Assembly: GCA_002385475.1 (NCBI GenBank)
Contig: DGDO01000084.1
Coordinates: forward strand, 1 to 8,213
Direction of reading: 5' to 3'
DNA: 8,213 nt
Source: Candidatus Sordicultor fermentans
GTDB taxonomy: Bacteria > Atribacterota > Atribacteria > Atribacterales > Caldatribacteriaceae
The notes beneath the pieces were generated by a model. That model saw only the letters and a program-made list of their open reading frames with translations, had not been told where the DNA came from and ran no database searches. Positions 5,270-8,213 of this stretch are shown here, piece by piece. The position numbers were made by a program, and so were the translations under genes. Every line of letters begins with the position of its first letter. Position 1 is the stretch's first letter.

Positions 5270-6238
5270 TTGGCTGTGCGTCGGATAATAGTTTTGGTAG
5301 AAAGTCAATATCAAGAGTTGGAGTTATGGTATCCTTTGCTTCGCTTGCGAGAAGCGGGAATAGAGGCAAAATTGGTAGGAATCAACGTAGAAGAGACTTT
5401 TTATGGTCGTCACGGTTTTCCGGCGCGGGCAGAAATGGCTATTTCTTTAATTAACGCCCGAGATTTTGACGGAGTAATCATTCCCGGTGGTTTTGCTCCT
5501 GATTATCTGCGTCGTCTCCCTGTAGTGCTTAATTTAGTCAGGGAATTCTACCAGGGAGGAAAATTGGTGGCAGCTATTTCTCGGGGTCCCTGGGTGCTGG
5601 TCTCTGCTGACATTGTAAGAGGAAAAAGGATAGCAGGGCTTGTATCCATTAAAGATGATGTGAATAACGCAGGAGGAGATTTTACCGACCTACCAGTTAT
5701 GGTAGATGGAAATATTATTACCGCTCAAGGTCCCGATTATCTTCCTTTCTTTATGGAAGAAGTCCTGTATTTTCTGTGGCAGAATAAACTTTGTCTGGAT
5801 AGACCTTCTCCTGATGGTTGGCTAACTGACACCACCGGTAATACAGTTCTTCTTTCCCAGCTCTGCCGGGGTAAAGCAGGAGTAATTCTCTTTTTTGATT
5901 CGGTTTTTAGCCCTCAGGGAAGTCAGATGCTTCCTAGCTACCTTTCTTTAAAAGAAGAAATAGAGAAAAAGAAAGGTATTTTAATACCTATAAGCTCAGA
6001 TACTTTCTTCGCTCAGCGAGAATTTATAGAGCAGAACAACCTTCCCTTTCCCCTGTGGAGCGACTCTTCTGCCCAAGTGATTAAAGCTTTTGGAGTTTGG
6101 GATAGAAGCTATCTGGCTCGATGGGCAGCGTTTCTGGTCGACCGTCAGGGCTTTTTGCGTTATGGTGAGGACTGTCCCGGCGGGGACTTAGACAATCTCC
6201 CTGGTTTCCGAAGAAAATTGGAAAGTATATTAGGATAG
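5270..6238 (+). CDS. DJ-1/PfpI-peroxiredoxin fusion lacking both catalytic cysteines
   Basis: Two domains are fused. Residues 4-170 are a DJ-1/PfpI (class I glutamine amidotransferase-like) fold with IIPGGFAPDYLR at 70-81. Residues 181-322 are a Bcp/AhpC-type thioredoxin fold, with FFDSVFSPQGS at 208-218 and FGVW..ARWAAFLVDRQG at 274-294. The PfpI nucleophile elbow, normally A-x-C-H-G-P, reads AAISRGPW (101-108), so Cys is Ser104 and His is Arg105; the pocket Glu of the FEDVEL segment aligns with Gln15. In the peroxiredoxin motif (normally PxxFTPVC) the peroxidatic Cys aligns with Gly217 and the Thr with Ser214, while the usual Arg seems kept (R284). Remaining cysteines (C175, C199, C302) are not at catalytic positions. 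It is therefore probably a non-enzymatic scaffold, sensor or regulator. The TTG start is supported by AGGAGGG 7 nt upstream. It sits between the diiron protein and the PDO-like protein. The reading frame is intact, so it is not a pseudogene. Confidence 0.8.
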   Translation: MAVRRIIVLVESQYQELELWYPLLRLREAGIEAKLVGINVEETFYGRHGFPARAEMAISLINARDFDGVIIPGGFAPDYLRRLPVVLNLVREFYQGGKLVAAISRGPWVLVSADIVRGKRIAGLVSIKDDVNNAGGDFTDLPVMVDGNIITAQGPDYLPFFMEEVLYFLWQNKLCLDRPSPDGWLTDTTGNTVLLSQLCRGKAGVILFFDSVFSPQGSQMLPSYLSLKEEIEKKKGILIPISSDTFFAQREFIEQNNLPFPLWSDSSAQVIKAFGVWDRSYLARWAAFLVDRQGFLRYGEDCPGGDLDNLPGFRRKLESILG

Positions 6239-6251
6239 GGGGTGACCAATT

Positions 6252-6893
6252 TTGTTTTTACAGGACAAAGATAAAGAAACTCTGATTAACTTTTTAAAAG
6301 AAAATTTATCTCGTGAGGTAAGTCTGAAGTTTTTTACTCAGGAATTAGAATGTGAAACTTGCCAGAGCGTGCGCTCGCTCTTAGAAGAGATAGTGGCTCT
6401 TTCTCCCCTTCTGCATCTCGAGATTTATAACTTTCTTTTAGATAAAGATAAAGTAGATCTTTATGGTATCGATAAAATACCAGCTATAGTGGTAGAAGGA
6501 GAAAAAGACTATGGTATTCGCTTTTATGGGATACCAGCAGGATATGAATTTTCTGGTTTTATAGAGACCCTGGTGTGGGTCTCACGAGGAGAAACGGATT
6601 TAAGGAAGGAGAGTAAGGATTTTCTTTCTTCGCTTACCCGGGAAGTAGATATTCAGACTTTTGTAACTGTTACCTGCCCTTATTGTCCGCAAGCGGTGGT
6701 TTTAGGACACAAAATGGCTATAGAGGGAGAGAAGGTACGCTCAGCAATGATAGAGGTGGAAGAATTTCCCCACCTGGCTTATCGATATGGCGTGAGAGCA
6801 GTGCCCAAAATAGTCATCAATGAGCGAGTGTCTTTTGAAGGAGCAGTTCCGGAAGAATATTTCTTAACTAAAATTATAGAAGCAGTGTCTTGA
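6252..6893 (+). CDS. PDO-like protein disulfide oxidoreductase, two thioredoxin folds
   Basis: A 213-residue protein of two tandem thioredoxin/glutaredoxin folds. The N-terminal unit has CETC (C34, C37) and cis-proline segment KIPAIV (P77). The C-terminal unit has CPYC (C142, C145) and VPKIVI (P185). Length, dual CxxC sites and absence of a signal peptide match the cytoplasmic PDO family of thermophiles, which carries electrons from thioredoxin reductase to peroxiredoxins and protein disulfides; the AhpF N-terminal domain is related. CPYC is the glutaredoxin-type site, while CETC is atypical. The start is TTG at 6252 with AGGGGGTGA 6 nt upstream, overlapping the previous stop. The dehydrogenase Shine-Dalgarno begins just after its own stop. 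No reductase gene for it is seen in the window. It may reduce the diiron protein or act on the fused pseudo-enzyme. Confidence 0.87.
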   Translation: MFLQDKDKETLINFLKENLSREVSLKFFTQELECETCQSVRSLLEEIVALSPLLHLEIYNFLLDKDKVDLYGIDKIPAIVVEGEKDYGIRFYGIPAGYEFSGFIETLVWVSRGETDLRKESKDFLSSLTREVDIQTFVTVTCPYCPQAVVLGHKMAIEGEKVRSAMIEVEEFPHLAYRYGVRAVPKIVINERVSFEGAVPEEYFLTKIIEAVS

Positions 6894-6907
6894 GAGGAGG
6901 AAATTAT

Positions 6908-7951
6908 ATGGCTCAAACTATGAAAGCAGCAGTTATGAAAGGGATTGGGCAAATAGAAATTGAAGAATTACCTATTCCCATCCCTGGAGAAGAAGAGGTG
7001 CTGGTACGGATAAAAAGTGTGGGAGTATGCGGCTCTGATGTTCACTACTTTGTGGAGGGAAGAATCGGCGACTACGTGGTAAAGCCCCCCTTTATTCTGG
7101 GTCACGAATGTGCCGGGGAAGTGGTGGAGATAGGAAAGAAAGTTAAAAATTTAAAGCCTGGAGATCGGGTTACTATGGAACCTGGTATTCCCTGCGGAAA
7201 GTGCGAGTTTTGCCGCTCCGGAAGGTATAACCTCTGCCCTGACGTTGTTTTCTGGGCTACTCCCCCAGTGGATGGTACTTTTTGTGAGTATGTAACTCAC
7301 CCAGCTAATTTTACCTATCCTATAGCAGAAAAGGTGAGCTTTGAAGAAGGGGCACTGGTTGAGCCTCTGGCTGTGGGAGTATATGCCACTCATCGGGCAC
7401 ATGCAGAGCCGGGAGAGATTGCTCTGGTTTTAGGTAGTGGCCCTATAGGGCTTGTAACTATCGAAGCTCTTTCAGCTCGAGGAGTTACCCGAATAATAGC
7501 GGTGGATATTTTTGACTTCCGCCTGAAAAAAGCGAAAGAATTGGGAGCTAATTTTACTATAAATGCTAAAGAAGGAGATGTAAAAGCTCAGGTAGAAGAA
7601 CTAACTCAGGGCCGAGGAGTAGACGTGGTTTTTGAAACAGCGGGAAGTGTTTCCACCTCTCAGCTAACTGTAGAGGTTACCAAAAAAGGAGGAAGAGTAG
7701 TTCTCATCGGTCTCCCCTCCCAAACTCATTTTGATTTTGAGCTTTTAAAAGTGGTAGATAAAGAACTAGATGTTCTGGGAGTTTTCCGTTATGCTAACGT
7801 TTACCCTGGTTGTGTAGATTTATTGAATGCCGGAAAAGTAGACCTCCAATCTCTGATCACCCATCGTTTCCCCTTAGAGAAAACTCAGGAAGCTTTGCAA
7901 TTTGCTCATGAGCACAAAGAAGAATCAATTAAAGTAGTAGTGAATTTGTGA
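6908..7951 (+). CDS. Zinc-dependent sorbitol/polyol dehydrogenase-like MDR enzyme
   Basis: A medium-chain dehydrogenase/reductase of the sorbitol/xylitol dehydrogenase branch, 347 aa. Catalytic zinc ligands appear as C41 (GVCGSDVHY), H66-E67 (GHECAG) and E152 (VEPLAVG). The structural zinc lobe has C96, C99, C102 and C110. GRIGDYVVK.P at 51-61 and GRYNLCPDVVFWATPPVDG at 105-123 are typical of polyol dehydrogenases. The Rossmann motif GSGPIG is at 176-181, with D200 at the end of the second strand, which predicts NAD rather than NADP. It would oxidise a secondary hydroxyl of a polyol, or act as a reductase, in the cytoplasm; the exact substrate cannot be read from sequence. I start at ATG 6908 because AGGAGG lies 7 nt upstream; the longer TTG frame from 6890 would read through that site. 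It is the last gene of the cluster, 14 bp after the PDO-like gene. Confidence 0.9.
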   Translation: MAQTMKAAVMKGIGQIEIEELPIPIPGEEEVLVRIKSVGVCGSDVHYFVEGRIGDYVVKPPFILGHECAGEVVEIGKKVKNLKPGDRVTMEPGIPCGKCEFCRSGRYNLCPDVVFWATPPVDGTFCEYVTHPANFTYPIAEKVSFEEGALVEPLAVGVYATHRAHAEPGEIALVLGSGPIGLVTIEALSARGVTRIIAVDIFDFRLKKAKELGANFTINAKEGDVKAQVEELTQGRGVDVVFETAGSVSTSQLTVEVTKKGGRVVLIGLPSQTHFDFELLKVVDKELDVLGVFRYANVYPGCVDLLNAGKVDLQSLITHRFPLEKTQEALQFAHEHKEESIKVVVNL

Positions 7952-7960
7952 AAAATTGGC

Positions 7961-7982
7961 GGGGGCTTGCTTTAAAGCCCCC
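7961..7982 (+). terminator. Strong hairpin after the dehydrogenase gene
   Basis: GGGGGCTT pairs with AAGCCCCC around a 6-base loop, 9 bp after the dehydrogenase stop. It is well placed to end the four-gene transcript. No T-run follows on the plus strand (TATGGTACC). On the minus strand it is followed five bases later by TTTTT, so it might also stop a converging transcript from the right. Confidence 0.6.
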
Positions 7983-8213
7983 TATGGTACCTTGGAAAAT
8001 TCATTGCAGTATCCCTCTTCTCAGCACTCCATCCCTCTTCCTTCTCCAGGGTATCTGCGGTTTATCTTTTTGCTTTACGTGACAATTCCGTTTCTCCTTT
8101 TATCATTCCCGAAATTTAGCGGGGAATCCGCCTTCTTCTGTCATAAAACCATTCAAGGGTGACGACAAAAGGTGATAAACCATTCAGAAGCAGGCTAAAA
8201 ACGACTCGAAAGT
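7983..8213. other. Right-edge intergenic stretch without a gene
   Basis: No convincing coding frame, RNA gene or promoter is seen. The open frame across 7956-8162 starts inside the hairpin, lacks a ribosome site, and has a product with no recognisable domain. The stretch contains two 10-bp direct repeats, ATCCCTCTTC at 8011 and 8031 and AAACCATTCA at 8146 and 8177, and one inverted repeat annotated separately. Confidence 0.5.
8105..8127. repeat. ATTCCC/GGGAAT inverted repeat, dispersed-repeat-like
   Basis: ATTCCC and GGGAAT flank an 11-base loop. The minus strand reads GGATTCCCC...CGGGAATGA, close in form to the GGATTCCCGC...GCGGGAATGAC palindromes scattered through intergenic DNA of many bacteria. 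Only one copy lies in this window, so dispersal is an inference. Confidence 0.4.

Noticed and set aside
7151..7402. Minus-strand open frame inside the dehydrogenase gene
   Set aside because: Antisense shadow of the zinc-binding region of the MDR gene; no ribosome site.
7956..8162. 68-codon plus-strand open frame after the dehydrogenase
   Set aside because: It begins at a TTG just before the terminator hairpin and reads through it, has no ribosome site, and the product has no family features.

Overview
The window looks like chromosomal DNA from a moderately A+T-rich bacterium. Shine-Dalgarno sites are strong (AGGAGG type), and several genes appear to start at GTG or TTG. A tandem-thioredoxin-fold protein disulfide oxidoreductase (PDO) with two CxxC sites is typical of thermophiles. 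The gene mix fits an anaerobic, possibly thermophilic lineage of the Firmicutes, Atribacterota or Thermotogota kind. That placement is inference; no rRNA or other decisive marker is present.

Left part (1-2810, minus strand). A ribosomal protein operon, rplM-rpsI (L13-S9), has a clear promoter at 2782-2810 and ends at an intrinsic terminator at 1868-1883. Beyond it lie a PLP-dependent racemase of the ornithine/alanine racemase (Orr) family and argF (ornithine carbamoyltransferase), which runs off the left edge. These two are tightly coupled: the racemase stop codon lies inside the argF Shine-Dalgarno site. This suggests ornithine is the shared metabolite.

Middle (2738-3605). About 870 bases without a convincing gene separate rplM from fba, which are divergent. 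This stretch is A+T-rich with stops in all frames. It holds the rplM promoter at one end, the fba promoter at the other, and an unexplained stretch with possible RNA structure in between. A class II fructose-bisphosphate aldolase (fba) follows on the plus strand.

Right part (4573-7982, plus strand) is the most interesting. The fba stop codon overlaps a perfect 7-1-7 Fur-type operator (TGATAATGATTATCA). After it come about 185 bases rich in inverted repeats: a 9-bp hairpin, two interleaved inverted repeats that could form a pseudoknot, and a perfect 26-bp palindrome. Then a four-gene cluster is packed with 3-14 bp gaps: a rubrerythrin-like diiron protein, a DJ-1/PfpI-peroxiredoxin fusion that has lost the catalytic cysteines of both domains, a PDO-like protein with two CxxC sites, and a zinc-dependent sorbitol dehydrogenase-like MDR enzyme. 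A strong hairpin closes the cluster. I read it as an iron- or redox-responsive operon built around a non-catalytic double pseudo-enzyme. The grouping and the missing residues are visible in the sequence; the function is inferred.

Right edge (7983-8213). No gene is seen. The stretch holds short direct repeats and an ATTCCC/GGGAAT inverted repeat resembling dispersed intergenic repeats.
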